Positions 7,781 through 17,432 are shown, counted from the stretch's first letter. The stretch is DNA of 37,236 nt from Acidobacteriaceae bacterium (GCA_025360645.1 JANYBT010000124.1:1-37236); one strand, 5' to 3'. Program-made: numbers and translations. Notes: a model not told the origin generated them from the sequence alone.

Positions 7781-9088
7781 ATGCGAAGAACAGCGTTGCG
7801 TGCGGCGGCGGGGTTGTTGATGGGATGCCAGGCGATTCTGGCGCAGACGCCAGCGGCTGGTCCCACACCATCCATCCCGCTCCAGGACGCCCTGCAGCGG
7901 GCAAGAACGTTGCAGGTGGGCTATCTGGGGGCAGTGACCAGCAGCAAACTGGCTCACGAAGACCGGGTGCAGGCCCGGGCCGCGCTGTTGCCGAGCGTGA
8001 GCTATAACAACCAGTTCCTGTACACGCAGGGCAACGGAACCGGATTCGGGCGCTACATCGCCAACAATGGCGTGCATGAATACGTAAGCCAGGGCAATGC
8101 CCACCAGACGGTCAACCTGGGTGTTGGAGAGTTTGCCGACTACCGACGCACCGGGGCCGCGGAAGCCTTGGCGCGAGCCCGGCGAGAGATTGCGCTGCGC
8201 GGGCTGCAAGTGACGGTGGTCAACAGCTTCTATGGGCTGTTGGCCGCACAACACAAACAGGACAGCGTGCAAAAAGCGTTCGATGAAGCCAATCACTTTC
8301 TGGATCTCAGCCGCAAACTGGAGAATGGTGGCGAGGTGGCCCACTCCGATGTGATCAAAGCGCAACTGCAAGCCAGCGAACGGCAGCGTGACCTGCGGGA
8401 ATCACAATTGGCGCTCGAGACGCAGCGACTAACACTGGCAGTACTGTTGTTCCCCGCTTTCAATGAGGATTTTGCGCTGGTCGATGACTTGCATGAGCCC
8501 ACCGAACTCGCGCCTTTCCCGCAAATGGAAGAACGAGCCGCCAAGAACAATGCGGATGTGCGCGCGGCGGTGGCTGCCCTGAACGCGGCCGGACATGAGG
8601 TCAGCGTGGCGCGCGGCGCGCATTTTCCGACCTTGACCCTGGATTACTTTTACGGGGTTGACGCGGCGCAATTAGCAACCAGGACCAATGGACTACGCAA
8701 CCTGGGCTACGCGGCGACTGCCACCCTGAATATTCCCGTTTGGAACTGGGGCGCCATCCAAAGCAAGGTGAAGCAGGCCGAATTGCAGCAGCACCAGGCG
8801 CAAGTGGAGCTATCGGCGGCGCAACGCGAGGCGCTGGCGCACCTGAAGGCGTTTTACGCGGAGGCCGACACGGCGCACCAACAACTGGAGACGCTGCAGG
8901 CGTCGCAAGACCTGGCGGCCGAGAGCCTGCGGCTGACCACCTTGCGTTACCAGAGCGGAGAAGCGACCGCGCTGGAAGTTGTGGATGCCCAGAACACTCT
9001 GGTGCAGTCCCGCAATTCGTACGATGACGGCGCAGTGCGGTATCGTGTTGCACTGGCGAATCTGCAAACTCTGACCGGGACATTCTAG
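7781..9088 (+). CDS. TolC-family outer membrane efflux protein
   Basis: This is the outer membrane channel component of a tripartite efflux pump. The 435 residues begin with a signal peptide (MRRTALRAAAGLLMG...AQT). Two related halves of OEP type follow: the first around LQDALQRARTLQVGYLGAV and the second ending in SLRLTTLRYQSGEATALEVVDAQNTL, the usual OEP C-terminal signature with a long amphipathic helix. GAGGGGG lies shortly before the ATG. The stop codon is four bases from the next start, so the three pump genes form one operon. No regulator adjoins it. The substrate cannot be told from the sequence. Confidence 0.92.
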   Translation: MRRTALRAAAGLLMGCQAILAQTPAAGPTPSIPLQDALQRARTLQVGYLGAVTSSKLAHEDRVQARAALLPSVSYNNQFLYTQGNGTGFGRYIANNGVHEYVSQGNAHQTVNLGVGEFADYRRTGAAEALARARREIALRGLQVTVVNSFYGLLAAQHKQDSVQKAFDEANHFLDLSRKLENGGEVAHSDVIKAQLQASERQRDLRESQLALETQRLTLAVLLFPAFNEDFALVDDLHEPTELAPFPQMEERAAKNNADVRAAVAALNAAGHEVSVARGAHFPTLTLDYFYGVDAAQLATRTNGLRNLGYAATATLNIPVWNWGAIQSKVKQAELQQHQAQVELSAAQREALAHLKAFYAEADTAHQQLETLQASQDLAAESLRLTTLRYQSGEATALEVVDAQNTLVQSRNSYDDGAVRYRVALANLQTLTGTF

Positions 9089-9092
9089 ACTC

Positions 9093-10379
9093 ATGACACT
9101 CCTCAAAAATCGAATCCTTATAACGGCGTGTGCCGCCGCTCTTCTGATGGTGCAGAGCGCGTGTACCAAGCGGAGTGGCGACGCCGATCCCGAAGTTGAT
9201 GTGCAGGCCGCGACCGCCAAAGCGGGAGAGATCGAGCAGATTGTCTCCGCGGAGGCGATTCTGTTCCCGCTGCACCAAGCCGCGATTACTCCCAAGGTGA
9301 CAGCGCCGGTAAAGAAGTTCTATGTCAATCGCGGTAGCCGCGTAAAAGCCGGCCAACTGCTGGCAGAACTGGAAAACCGCGACCTGTCCGCGGCGGCAGC
9401 GGAAAACAAGGGCACCTATGAGCAGGCCCAGGCCGCCTACAAGACGGCGACCGCGGGAACGGTGCCGCAAGACATGCAGAAAGCGGCCCTCGAGGCCCAG
9501 GCTGCCAAAGAGACCTTCGCCGCTCAACAGAAAGTGCTGGACAGCCGGCAGGAACTTTATAAGCAGGGCGCCCTTCCCCGCAAAGACCTGGACCAGGCAA
9601 GCGTCGCGCTGGTGCAATCGCGGGCGCAGTACGAAATCGCCCAGAAGCATCTGGAAGCGATGCAGTCGTTCGGCCAAGCGGAGGCATTGAAATCCGCCTC
9701 CGGGCAATTGACTTCCGCGAAAGGCAAATATCAGGGAGCGTCTGCGATGCTCGGGTACTCTGAGATTCGCAGCCCGATCGATGGGGTGGTGACCGACCGG
9801 CCGTTGTATCCCGGCGAAACCGCGGCGGCGGGAACGCCACTTCTCACCGTGATGGACACTTCGCAGGTGGTGGCCCGGGCGCATATCCCGCAGGAACAAG
9901 CTGCGTTGATCAAAACGGGCGACACCGCCAGGATCAACACCGCGGAAGCCGGGGAAGTCGCGGGAAAAGTAGTATTGGTCAGTCCCGCGCTTGATCCCAA
10001 CAGCACAACGGTCGAGGTGTGGATCCAGGCGCCGAACCGGGAGGGCAAACTGCGACCTGGGAGCACGGTACAGGTTTCCATGGTGGCCAAGACGGTGAAG
10101 GATGCGATTGTGATTCCCACCGTCGCGCTGCTCACCAGTAGCGACGGCACCAACACCGTTATGCTGGCCGGTTCTGACGGCCGCGCTCACCAGCAAGCGG
10201 TGAAAGCGGGAATTCACCATGGCGACGTGGTGCAAATCGTTGAGGGGTTGAAGGATGGTGACCGGGTAGTCAGCAGCGGCGCTTACGGGTTACCGGAGAA
10301 GACCAAGATCAAGATTGTAGAAGCAGCTCAAAAAGACAAACCTGAGGCCGGCGCGGCAGCTCCCGCTGAGAAAAACTAA
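9093..10379 (+). CDS. RND efflux periplasmic adaptor (membrane fusion protein, lipoprotein)
   Basis: The adaptor links the inner membrane pump to the TolC-like channel. A lipoprotein signal peptide ends at the lipobox VQSAC (cysteine at about residue 23). The lipoyl/barrel-sandwich halves are visible in APVKKFYVNRGSRVKAGQLLAEL (about 75-95) and SPIDGVVTDRPLYPGE (about 228). Between them is the alpha-helical hairpin (about 100-215, rich in A, Q, K and E). The beta-barrel and membrane-proximal domains follow, with a lysine-rich, acidic and alanine-rich C-terminus. It is a typical HlyD/AcrA-type protein of 428 residues. It starts four bases after the channel gene and ends ten bases before the pump gene. 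Confidence 0.93.
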   Translation: MTLLKNRILITACAAALLMVQSACTKRSGDADPEVDVQAATAKAGEIEQIVSAEAILFPLHQAAITPKVTAPVKKFYVNRGSRVKAGQLLAELENRDLSAAAAENKGTYEQAQAAYKTATAGTVPQDMQKAALEAQAAKETFAAQQKVLDSRQELYKQGALPRKDLDQASVALVQSRAQYEIAQKHLEAMQSFGQAEALKSASGQLTSAKGKYQGASAMLGYSEIRSPIDGVVTDRPLYPGETAAAGTPLLTVMDTSQVVARAHIPQEQAALIKTGDTARINTAEAGEVAGKVVLVSPALDPNSTTVEVWIQAPNREGKLRPGSTVQVSMVAKTVKDAIVIPTVALLTSSDGTNTVMLAGSDGRAHQQAVKAGIHHGDVVQIVEGLKDGDRVVSSGAYGLPEKTKIKIVEAAQKDKPEAGAAAPAEKN

Positions 10380-10388
10380 GGGCCCACG

Positions 10389-13300
10389 ATGACCTTGCGA
10401 TCCCTCGTCCAACGTCTCAAGCCAAACCTCGGAAATGGCCAAGCCGATTCGAAGTTCTGGTTTGCCCGCCAATCGCAGCCGGTGATTTTCCTCATCATCA
10501 CTCTTGCCCTGGTGGGTGGATACCTCGCGCTTTCCATTCCTGTCGCGGTGTTTCCGGCTACGAATTTTCCCCGCATCGTGATTGGCGTGGACAATGGCGT
10601 GATGCCGATTGACCAGATGATGGTCACGGTGACGCGACCGCTGGAGGAAGCGGTCAATTCGGTGCCCGGATTGCACGAAGTCCGCTCCATCACCAGCCGC
10701 GGCTCGGCAGAGGTTGATCTGTTTTTTGACTGGAACGTGGATATGTTCCAGACGCTGCAGTTGGTGGATTCCGCAGTCTCGCGCATCCAGGCCACCCTGC
10801 CCTCATCCGCGCAGATCCAGAGCCATCGCCTGACCTTTGCCAGCTTCCCCATTCTCGGATATAGCCTGACCTCGGCCACGGTGCCGCAAAGCCAGTTATG
10901 GGAACTCGCGACCTATGAGATCAAGCCGCGGCTGAACCGGCTGGATGGAGTGGCAACGGTGGTGGTGCAGGGCGGACAAGAGCCGGAATTCCATGTGGTT
11001 CCCGACCCCGCGAAGCTGCTGGAAGCCAGCGTCACCGTGCAAGACTTACTGGACGCGGTGCGGCGCACCAACCTGATTGACTCGCCCGGACTGCTGGAGC
11101 AGGACCATCAACTTTTTCTCGGGTTGATCACGGGGCAAGTCCGCGACCCAGCGCAGATATCGCAGATCGTCATCAAGACCACTGCCACGGGGATTCCGGT
11201 GCGGGTCGGTGACGTCGCAAGAGTCGAGCCTTCTTTCAAGCCGGTGTACACGCGAGTCACCGCCAACGGGGCGCCCGCCGTCCTACTCAACATCAATCGC
11301 CAGCCTGAGAGCAACACCATCAATGTGGCCAGCGAAGTCCACAGCGAGATAGAACGGGTCCGGAAGACACTGCCCCCTGGAATCGACCTGCGGCCGTTTT
11401 ATGACCAGTCAGAGATCGTGAATGAGTCCATCAAGAGCGTCCGCGACGCCATTTTGATTGGGCTGGTTCTGGCCTCCATCATCATGGTGCTGTTCTTGCG
11501 CGACTGGGGCACCTCGATTGTCGCCGGACTGGTCATCCCGGTCACCGTGGCCCTGACGTTCATAGTACTGCGGCTGATTGGGCAAAGCTTTAATCTGATG
11601 ACGCTGGGCGGACTGGCGGCGGCCGTCGGCCTGGTGATTGACGATGCCATCGTGGTGGTGGAGAACATTGTGTTACACCGCGATGCAGGCCAAGGCCGTC
11701 TCTACGCTATTCAAAGCGCGCTCAAAGAGATCACCGTCCCGCTGATCGGCTCGACCATCACCCCGATTGTGGTTTTTCTTCCTCTCATTTCCATTACCGG
11801 AGTGACCGGAACTTTTTTCCGCGCCCTGGCGGTTACCGTCGGGGCATCGCTGCTGGCGTCGCTGCTGCTGGCGTTCACCTGGACGCCGGCTCTGAGCCAG
11901 TACTTCATCCGGAGCGCGGAGGGCCGGGAAGGCCAGGAGGAGTTCAGCGAGGAACAATTGGCCGAAGCGGAAGAGCGGCAGACTGGCAAGTTCGGCAAGG
12001 TGGTCCAGTTTTACCAATACTGGCTGCGACTCGCGCTGCACCGCCCACGGGTGGTCGCGATCTTCAGCGTGGTGCTGATCGCGGCCTCTTATCTCTGCTA
12101 CCGGGGCCTGGGCACTGATCTGTTGCCCGCCATGGACGAAGGCGGATTCATTATCGACTACATCATGCCGGCTGGCAGTTCGCTGGCGGAAACCGATCGA
12201 GTAGTCAACCATATCGAGCGAATGCTGCGATCCATCCCGGAAGTGGAGAGCACCTCGCGGCGGACCGGTTTGCAACTGGGCCTGGCAGCGGTGACAGAGG
12301 CTAACACGGGAGACATCTCAGTCAAGCTCAAAGCCAAGCGCGATCGCACTATTGATGATGTCATTTCCGACGCACGCAGCAAGATCGCGCAGCAGGAACC
12401 GGCGGTGAGCGTGGAATTCATTCAACTGCTGCAAGACATGATCGGCGATCTTACCAGCTCGCCGGAGCCGATCCAGATCAAGCTATTTTCACCCGATCCG
12501 GAAGTGCTGCGCGAGGCGGGGCCGCGAGTGGCGGAGGCGATCCATAAGGTTCCGGGCGTGGTGGACGAACTCGACGGCATCGAAAACACGATTAGCGGAC
12601 CGGCCACGCAGTTCCAGGTGAATTCCATGGTTGCCGCGCGCGCCGGGTTTACGCCCGAAGAAGTTGCGGTGGATGCGGCGGCGCTGTTGGAAGGCGAACC
12701 CGCCCCGCCTCCTGTGATTGTGCACGACCGCGCTTACACCATTCGAGTGAGATTCCCGGAGCAAAGCCGTTCCTCGCGGGAGGCCATGAGCAACACCCTG
12801 CTGACCAGTTCGACCGGCAAGACGGCGACTCTGGGGTCGCTCGCCACCATCACCCAAATTCCGGGGCAAACGGAGATTCGCCGCGAAAATTTGCAACGCA
12901 CCATCGCCGTGACCGCACGGCTGGAAGGACGCGACCTGGGCAGCGGAGTCGCGGCGGTGCAGAAGGCGGTGGCCGATCTGCATTTGCCACCGAGCATCCG
13001 CGTCGAATATGGCGGAACCTTCCAGGAGCAGCAGAAGTCGTTTCACGATCTGGTGTTCGTCCTGTTGCTGGCCGTGGTATGCGTGTTTATCGTCCTGTTG
13101 TTTGAGTTCCGAACTTTCGCAGCCCCTGTAGCGATTTTGGCTTCGGCGCTGCTTTCGACTTCCGGCGTATTCGTCGCCCTGCTGATTACCCGGACCACGT
13201 TTAATATCGCGTCGTTCATGGGCCTGATCATGGTGATCGGGATCGTGGCGAAGAATGGGATTCTGCTGTTGGACGCCGACCAGAAGTTCCGCGCGGACGG

Positions 13301-13547
13301 CTTGAGTGCGGAAGACGCCATTCTACAAGCCGGACGCCGCCGTTTGCGCCCCATTGTGATGACTGCGCTGGCTGCGATCGCGGGAATGTTGCCCCTGGCA
13401 CTGGCGCTGGGTGCAGGCTCGCAAATGCTGCAGCCTCTGGCCATTGCGGTGATTGGCGGCATTCTGATTTCGATGGTGCTGTCGCTGATTATCACTCCCG
13501 CAGTGCACTTCTACATCACGCGGGAAAAGCCGGCAGTGGAAGCATAG
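10389..13547 (+). CDS. RND efflux pump inner membrane permease (HAE1-like)
   Basis: A 1052-residue proton-driven exporter of the AcrB superfamily with twelve expected membrane helices and two large periplasmic loops. TM4 carries the proton-relay aspartate pair in GLAAAVGLVIDDAIVVVEN. TM10 carries the matching lysine in IGIVAKNGILLLD. These features fit the HAE1 (hydrophobic/amphiphilic) group better than the heavy-metal (CzcA) group. A charged cytoplasmic linker between the halves (residues about 510-540, EGREGQEEFSEEQLAEAEE) is normal. It is the last gene of the efflux operon. Substrates such as drugs, bile-like compounds or solvents are possible, but nothing in the sequence chooses among them. 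Confidence 0.95.
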   Translation: MTLRSLVQRLKPNLGNGQADSKFWFARQSQPVIFLIITLALVGGYLALSIPVAVFPATNFPRIVIGVDNGVMPIDQMMVTVTRPLEEAVNSVPGLHEVRSITSRGSAEVDLFFDWNVDMFQTLQLVDSAVSRIQATLPSSAQIQSHRLTFASFPILGYSLTSATVPQSQLWELATYEIKPRLNRLDGVATVVVQGGQEPEFHVVPDPAKLLEASVTVQDLLDAVRRTNLIDSPGLLEQDHQLFLGLITGQVRDPAQISQIVIKTTATGIPVRVGDVARVEPSFKPVYTRVTANGAPAVLLNINRQPESNTINVASEVHSEIERVRKTLPPGIDLRPFYDQSEIVNESIKSVRDAILIGLVLASIIMVLFLRDWGTSIVAGLVIPVTVALTFIVLRLIGQSFNLMTLGGLAAAVGLVIDDAIVVVENIVLHRDAGQGRLYAIQSALKEITVPLIGSTITPIVVFLPLISITGVTGTFFRALAVTVGASLLASLLLAFTWTPALSQYFIRSAEGREGQEEFSEEQLAEAEERQTGKFGKVVQFYQYWLRLALHRPRVVAIFSVVLIAASYLCYRGLGTDLLPAMDEGGFIIDYIMPAGSSLAETDRVVNHIERMLRSIPEVESTSRRTGLQLGLAAVTEANTGDISVKLKAKRDRTIDDVISDARSKIAQQEPAVSVEFIQLLQDMIGDLTSSPEPIQIKLFSPDPEVLREAGPRVAEAIHKVPGVVDELDGIENTISGPATQFQVNSMVAARAGFTPEEVAVDAAALLEGEPAPPPVIVHDRAYTIRVRFPEQSRSSREAMSNTLLTSSTGKTATLGSLATITQIPGQTEIRRENLQRTIAVTARLEGRDLGSGVAAVQKAVADLHLPPSIRVEYGGTFQEQQKSFHDLVFVLLLAVVCVFIVLLFEFRTFAAPVAILASALLSTSGVFVALLITRTTFNIASFMGLIMVIGIVAKNGILLLDADQKFRADGLSAEDAILQAGRRRLRPIVMTALAAIAGMLPLALALGAGSQMLQPLAIAVIGGILISMVLSLIITPAVHFYITREKPAVEA

Positions 13548-13603
13548 GAGCGGAATAGAGGCGGGATTCTGATCGCAGACCCAGGTTTCAATGCCGCTCC
13601 CAA

Positions 13604-15184
13604 CTACAAATTACTCATCTTCCCGTCCACCATCCGCCAGATGTGAAGTTCATTCTCGTCCCGCAACTCCGCTGGTAGCGCACTCCGCGGAAAGTCCTGG
13701 TAGCACACCGGACGGGCAAAGCGGAAGATCGCTGCGCTTCCTACCGACGTGGAACGCCCATCGGAGGTCGCTGGATAGGGTCCGCCATGGACCATCGCGT
13801 GATTCACTTCCACGCCGGTGGGGAAGCCGTTGAAGACCAGCCTGCCAACTTTGGTCTCCAGTATTGCAATCAGCTCGGCCCACTCGAGTATGTCCTGCTC
13901 GGTTCCGTGAATGGTCGCCGTCAGGTGTCCTTCCAGATGGCGCGCGGCAGCCAGCACTTGCTCGCGGCTGGAGTGTTCCACCAGCAGAGTGTTGGGGCCA
14001 AATACTTCATCCGTCAGATGCGGGTCGGCCAGCAGAGACTCGGCCTTGGAACGGTAGAGGGCTGCGGGTGCGGCAAACGCTGCGCCGGATGGCATGGGCG
14101 CGACCGCCACCAACTCGATGTCGCTGCGACCATTGCGCCGTTCTCGCGCGTCAGCATAGTGGGCATGGATTCCCTTGGTCAGCATGGTGAAGGGCGCCGC
14201 TTCTCTGACCCGCTGCGCCACGGCTGCGGCTAGACTTGTCGCAGCCTCTCCTGCGGAAACAAATACCAGTCCCGGCTTGGTACAGAATTGACCTGAGCCG
14301 ATGGTGATGGAGGCATAAAGCCCGCTGGCGATTTGCTCCGAGCGCTCGCGCAGAGCACCGGGCAAAATGAACACTGGATTGGTGCTGCCCATCTCGGCAA
14401 ACACGGGGATAGGATGCGGTCGCGCCGCTGCGATGTCCATCAGCGCGCGCCCGGCTGCCAGCGACCCGGTAAAGCCAACCGCTTTCACGTCGGGATGAGC
14501 AACCAGAGCCGCTCCCACGGTGGTGCTCGCGTCCAGCAGAAACGAAAACACGCCTGGGTGCAATCCGCAGTCGCGAACCGCAGTCTGAATCGCGCGCGCG
14601 ACCAGTTCGCCCGTCCCGGGATGCGCGGGGTGAGCCTTCACAATCACCGGATTCCCTGCCGCCAATGCGGAGGCTGTGTCGCCACCCGCTGTCGAAAACG
14701 CCAGCGGGAAATTGCTTGCGCCGAATACCACCACGGGGCCCAGCGGTCGCAGCATGGAGCGCACGTCCGGCACCGGGGGCTTGCGAGCGGCGTCTCCATG
14801 ATCAATCCGGGCATGGACCCAGGAGCCTTCCTCGGCCACGTCTGCAAAGAGCCGGAGTTGATGGCAGGTGCGCCCGATTTCATTTTGAAAGCGAGCCACC
14901 GGAAGTCCCGTTTCCAGGTTCGCACGCTCGGTAATTTCGGCTGCGTTCGCTTCAATGCCATCCGCAATGCGGCGCAGGAAGGCCGCGCGCGACTTTCCAT
15001 CGAGCACGCTATAGCTGTCGAAGGCCTCACGCGCTAATGCCACCGCCCGCGTAATTTCTTCGGGATGTGCAGAAAAAAACGTCGGTTCCAGTGGCTGGCC
15101 GGTTGCGGGGTTGTTGGCGTGAAACGTCTTGCCTCCCGAAATGCCTTGCAACCTGCCGATCAACGAGAGTCCGGTGAACGTCAC
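13604..15184 (-). CDS. Alpha-ketoglutarate semialdehyde (2,5-dioxovalerate) dehydrogenase
   Basis: An aldehyde dehydrogenase-superfamily enzyme of 526 residues. The active-site set is present: N158 (GASNFPLAF), K183, E264 (FAEMGSTNPVFI) and the nucleophile C301 (GSGQFCTKPG). The motif FGASNFPLAFSTAGGDTASALAAG and the length place it with the 2,5-dioxovalerate/KGSA dehydrogenases (LhpG-like), which oxidise the semialdehyde to alpha-ketoglutarate. That is exactly the last step expected of this operon. The start is GTG at 15184, overlapping the previous stop codon by four bases (GTGA). It is the final gene of the hydroxyproline operon. Cofactor preference, NADP+ or NAD+, is not decidable by eye. 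Confidence 0.92.
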   Translation of the reverse strand: MTFTGLSLIGRLQGISGGKTFHANNPATGQPLEPTFFSAHPEEITRAVALAREAFDSYSVLDGKSRAAFLRRIADGIEANAAEITERANLETGLPVARFQNEIGRTCHQLRLFADVAEEGSWVHARIDHGDAARKPPVPDVRSMLRPLGPVVVFGASNFPLAFSTAGGDTASALAAGNPVIVKAHPAHPGTGELVARAIQTAVRDCGLHPGVFSFLLDASTTVGAALVAHPDVKAVGFTGSLAAGRALMDIAAARPHPIPVFAEMGSTNPVFILPGALRERSEQIASGLYASITIGSGQFCTKPGLVFVSAGEAATSLAAAVAQRVREAAPFTMLTKGIHAHYADARERRNGRSDIELVAVAPMPSGAAFAAPAALYRSKAESLLADPHLTDEVFGPNTLLVEHSSREQVLAAARHLEGHLTATIHGTEQDILEWAELIAILETKVGRLVFNGFPTGVEVNHAMVHGGPYPATSDGRSTSVGSAAIFRFARPVCYQDFPRSALPAELRDENELHIWRMVDGKMSNL

Positions 15185-16116
15185 TGGCCCACCTCCTGGC
15201 GAAAAGCGGTGGTGCGCCTCTGCGAATGTTGCGGCCGCTTCCGCAGCGCCTCGCGGATGATGTGTCTCACGCTTTCCAACTCCGCTCCCTCCAATTCCAA
15301 ACGCGGCGGACGTACCCGCGCGTTGCCGATTCCCAATTCAGCCTGCACCAGCTTGATGAGCTGAACAAACTTGGGCACCGTGTCCAATGCTAATAGCGGC
15401 AAGAACCAACGATAGAGTTCGAGCGCTTTCTCGTGCTCCCTGCCGATGGCAAACTCGAAAAGGTCCACCGACTCGAGCGGCAGCGCGTCGCACAGCCCGG
15501 CAATCCATCCCACGGCGCCCGCCGCAATCCCTTCGACAATGGCATCATCGACGCCGACAAAGACCTCGAGGCGGTCGCCCAGCAGGGCGCGAATCGCGGT
15601 CACGCGGCGCACGTCCGTGCTCGACTCTTTAACTGCGGCGAGGTTCGAGTGCTCGGCCGCGAGTTCAGCGATTTGACCGGGCAGGAAGTCCGTCCCATAG
15701 GCAATTGGGTTGTTGTAAAGCATGCAGGGGAGGCTGGTAGCGCGAAACACTGCTGAGACATGCGCCTTCATCTCGCGCCAGTCGCCTTTGTACACATAGG
15801 GAGGCAACACCATCAGCCCGTCACATCGCGCCTCAGCAGCTGTCTTGGCGAAAGCCACGGCTTCGCTGGTGGTCAGGGCGGAAATAGACGCCACAACCGG
15901 GGCTTGGCCCTTGAGCGCGGCGACACATGTGTTCAACACGGCGCGCTTTTCCTCATAGCTCAGCGACCCGCCTTCGCCCAGCGATCCCAATGCGACCACG
16001 CCGTTGCAACCGTTGTCCACCAGCCACCGGCAGTGCTCGGCAACGAAACCGTGGTCCACTTCGTAGTTCTGATCAAAGCAAGTCGTGATGGCGGGTATGA
16101 CGCCTTTCCAATTCAT
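15181..16116 (-). CDS. DapA-family deaminase, probable delta1-pyrroline-4-hydroxy-2-carboxylate deaminase
   Basis: A 311-residue (beta/alpha)8 aldolase of the dihydrodipicolinate synthase/N-acetylneuraminate lyase family. It has the GSLGEGG substrate-carboxylate loop (44-50), Y134 (MLYNNPIAYG) and the Schiff-base lysine K163 (LAAVKESSTD). Between a hydroxyproline dehydrogenase and a KGSA dehydrogenase, the expected reaction is deamination and dehydration of pyrroline-hydroxy-carboxylate to alpha-ketoglutarate semialdehyde (LhpC/HypD-like). The function is inferred from context; sequence alone gives only the family. The ATG at 16116 overlaps the upstream stop codon as ATGA, and the family's conserved start MNWKGVIPA supports it over a longer open frame. 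Confidence 0.88.
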   Translation of the reverse strand: MNWKGVIPAITTCFDQNYEVDHGFVAEHCRWLVDNGCNGVVALGSLGEGGSLSYEEKRAVLNTCVAALKGQAPVVASISALTTSEAVAFAKTAAEARCDGLMVLPPYVYKGDWREMKAHVSAVFRATSLPCMLYNNPIAYGTDFLPGQIAELAAEHSNLAAVKESSTDVRRVTAIRALLGDRLEVFVGVDDAIVEGIAAGAVGWIAGLCDALPLESVDLFEFAIGREHEKALELYRWFLPLLALDTVPKFVQLIKLVQAELGIGNARVRPPRLELEGAELESVRHIIREALRKRPQHSQRRTTAFRQEVGQ

Positions 16117-17432
16117 GAGCGCTCTCCTGGATTCTTGTATGGATTCGTGGCTGCATTCATCGCTGCATTCGGCTCTGTATTCACCTCTGCATTCGAGGCG
16201 GCTGCCAGCAGGCTTTCCACGCGGGCTGGAAAAACCGGGGGACGCACCGATTCGGGCTGCCATCCCAGAATAAACTGCGTGGCTGGGCCGCAGACTCTTC
16301 CCTGGCACGGTCCCATGCCGCAGCGGGTGTAAAGCTTGCCCTCGCGCCACGAATTGCACTCGCGCAAGCGGGCTAGAGTTACATCTTCGCAGCGGCAGAC
16401 CAGTGTTTCCGGAGTAGCCAGGGCTGTCAGTTCCGGCCGCAGGGCAAACGCTTTTGCCAGTCGCGCCGCGAACGGCCGCATCGCTCGCTGTTGCGCGACC
16501 AACTCAACCACGCCGCTCTGGTCGCCGCCCGCGCACAGCCCGGCGATCTGGCCCTGCAGCAGCGCGAGTTCGACACCGCCAATTCCCGTGGGTTCGCCCG
16601 CGCAGAAGACGTCCGCAACCGAAGTTTGTTGGCAGCGGTCGGTTTTCACAAAACCATTTTCCAATTGGCATCCTAGCAGCGCTGCGAGTTCAGTATTCGG
16701 AACCAGATGGAAACCGCACGCCAGATAGTCGCAGGCCCACTCGCGGGGCGATCCCCGGTGCGAGACGAGCACGCGTTCCACTTTGCCATGCCCCGCTGCC
16801 GATAGCGGCCAGCAATCCGTATAGAACGGCACCCCCACTAGTTCTCGCTTCAATCGCACTGCCTGACCAAGTTTTCGCCACCCCAGCCGGGTTGCGAAAG
16901 TCGCCAGATTGCGCCACGATGCCTGCTCGCACACACCCACAATCTCCGCGCCATAGCCGCGCAGCGTTGCTGCCACCGCCAGCAGAAGCGGCCCACTGCC
17001 TGCTACCACCACCCGCTTGCCTGCGATCGGCAGTCCTGACTTGACCAGCGCTTGCAGTCCGCCCGCACCCATCACGTTGGGAAGCGTCCAGCCAGGGAAG
17101 GGGAGGAACATCTCTCGCGCCCCAGTGGCGAGCACCAATTTCTGGTATCGGAGTTCGACCAGGGTTTCGCCCGCTTCGGCGAGCAGGAGTCCGGGCGCGG
17201 GCTGATCGAGCACTCTGGTTCCGTACAATGGCGTGACGCTGCTTCGGCTCAGCAATTCCAACCAGGGTGCTCCGCCGTTGGGGTGGGCCACCCCGCCACG
17301 CCAGATTTGTCCACCTGGGGAGGGATTGTCGTCCACCAGGCCCACGGAGCGCTGGCACTCGGCAGCCCGCAACGCCGCCGCGATTCCCGCAGGCCCCGCC
17401 CCGATGACCAGCACGTCAAAACTTCGCTTCAC
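16113..17432 (-). CDS. D-hydroxyproline dehydrogenase, HcnB-like FAD/NAD-binding subunit
   Basis: This 439-residue flavoprotein resembles HcnB/SoxA-alpha subunits. An FAD-binding Rossmann motif VLVIGAGPAGIAAALRA lies at residues 8-24. A second dinucleotide motif, KRVVVAGSGPLLLAVAATL, lies at about 139-157. A C-terminal BFD-like [2Fe-2S] module has cysteines C346, C348, C371 and C376 (CRCEDV ... RCGMGPCQGRVC). The last 24 residues are six N-x-x-x tetrapeptides encoded by a 12-bp repeat. GTG at 17432 is chosen because it overlaps the ferredoxin-like gene's stop codon (GTGA) and starts the FAD fold directly; a longer upstream frame would read through that gene. It probably forms a heterotrimer with the two subunits encoded upstream. 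Confidence 0.88.
   Translation of the reverse strand: MKRSFDVLVIGAGPAGIAAALRAAECQRSVGLVDDNPSPGGQIWRGGVAHPNGGAPWLELLSRSSVTPLYGTRVLDQPAPGLLLAEAGETLVELRYQKLVLATGAREMFLPFPGWTLPNVMGAGGLQALVKSGLPIAGKRVVVAGSGPLLLAVAATLRGYGAEIVGVCEQASWRNLATFATRLGWRKLGQAVRLKRELVGVPFYTDCWPLSAAGHGKVERVLVSHRGSPREWACDYLACGFHLVPNTELAALLGCQLENGFVKTDRCQQTSVADVFCAGEPTGIGGVELALLQGQIAGLCAGGDQSGVVELVAQQRAMRPFAARLAKAFALRPELTALATPETLVCRCEDVTLARLRECNSWREGKLYTRCGMGPCQGRVCGPATQFILGWQPESVRPPVFPARVESLLAAASNAEVNTEPNAAMNAATNPYKNPGERS
16127..16198 (-). repeat. Six 12-bp tandem repeats encoding N-x-x-x
   Basis: On the plus strand the units start at 16127, 16139, 16151, 16163, 16175 and 16187, with the pattern CTGCATTCNNNN (for example CTGCATTCATCG and CTGCATTCGGCT). 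On the coding strand they give NAEV, NTEP, NAAM, NAAT, NPYK and NPGE at the C-terminus of the HcnB-like subunit. Confidence 0.85.

Noticed and set aside
13547-13600. Terminator from inverted repeat GGAGCGG/CCGCTCC between converging genes
   Set aside because: The loop is about 40 bases and there is no T run; a functional terminator is not supported.
16127-16198. CRISPR-like or mobile repeat array
   Set aside because: Units are only 12 bp without spacers and stay in frame within a gene.
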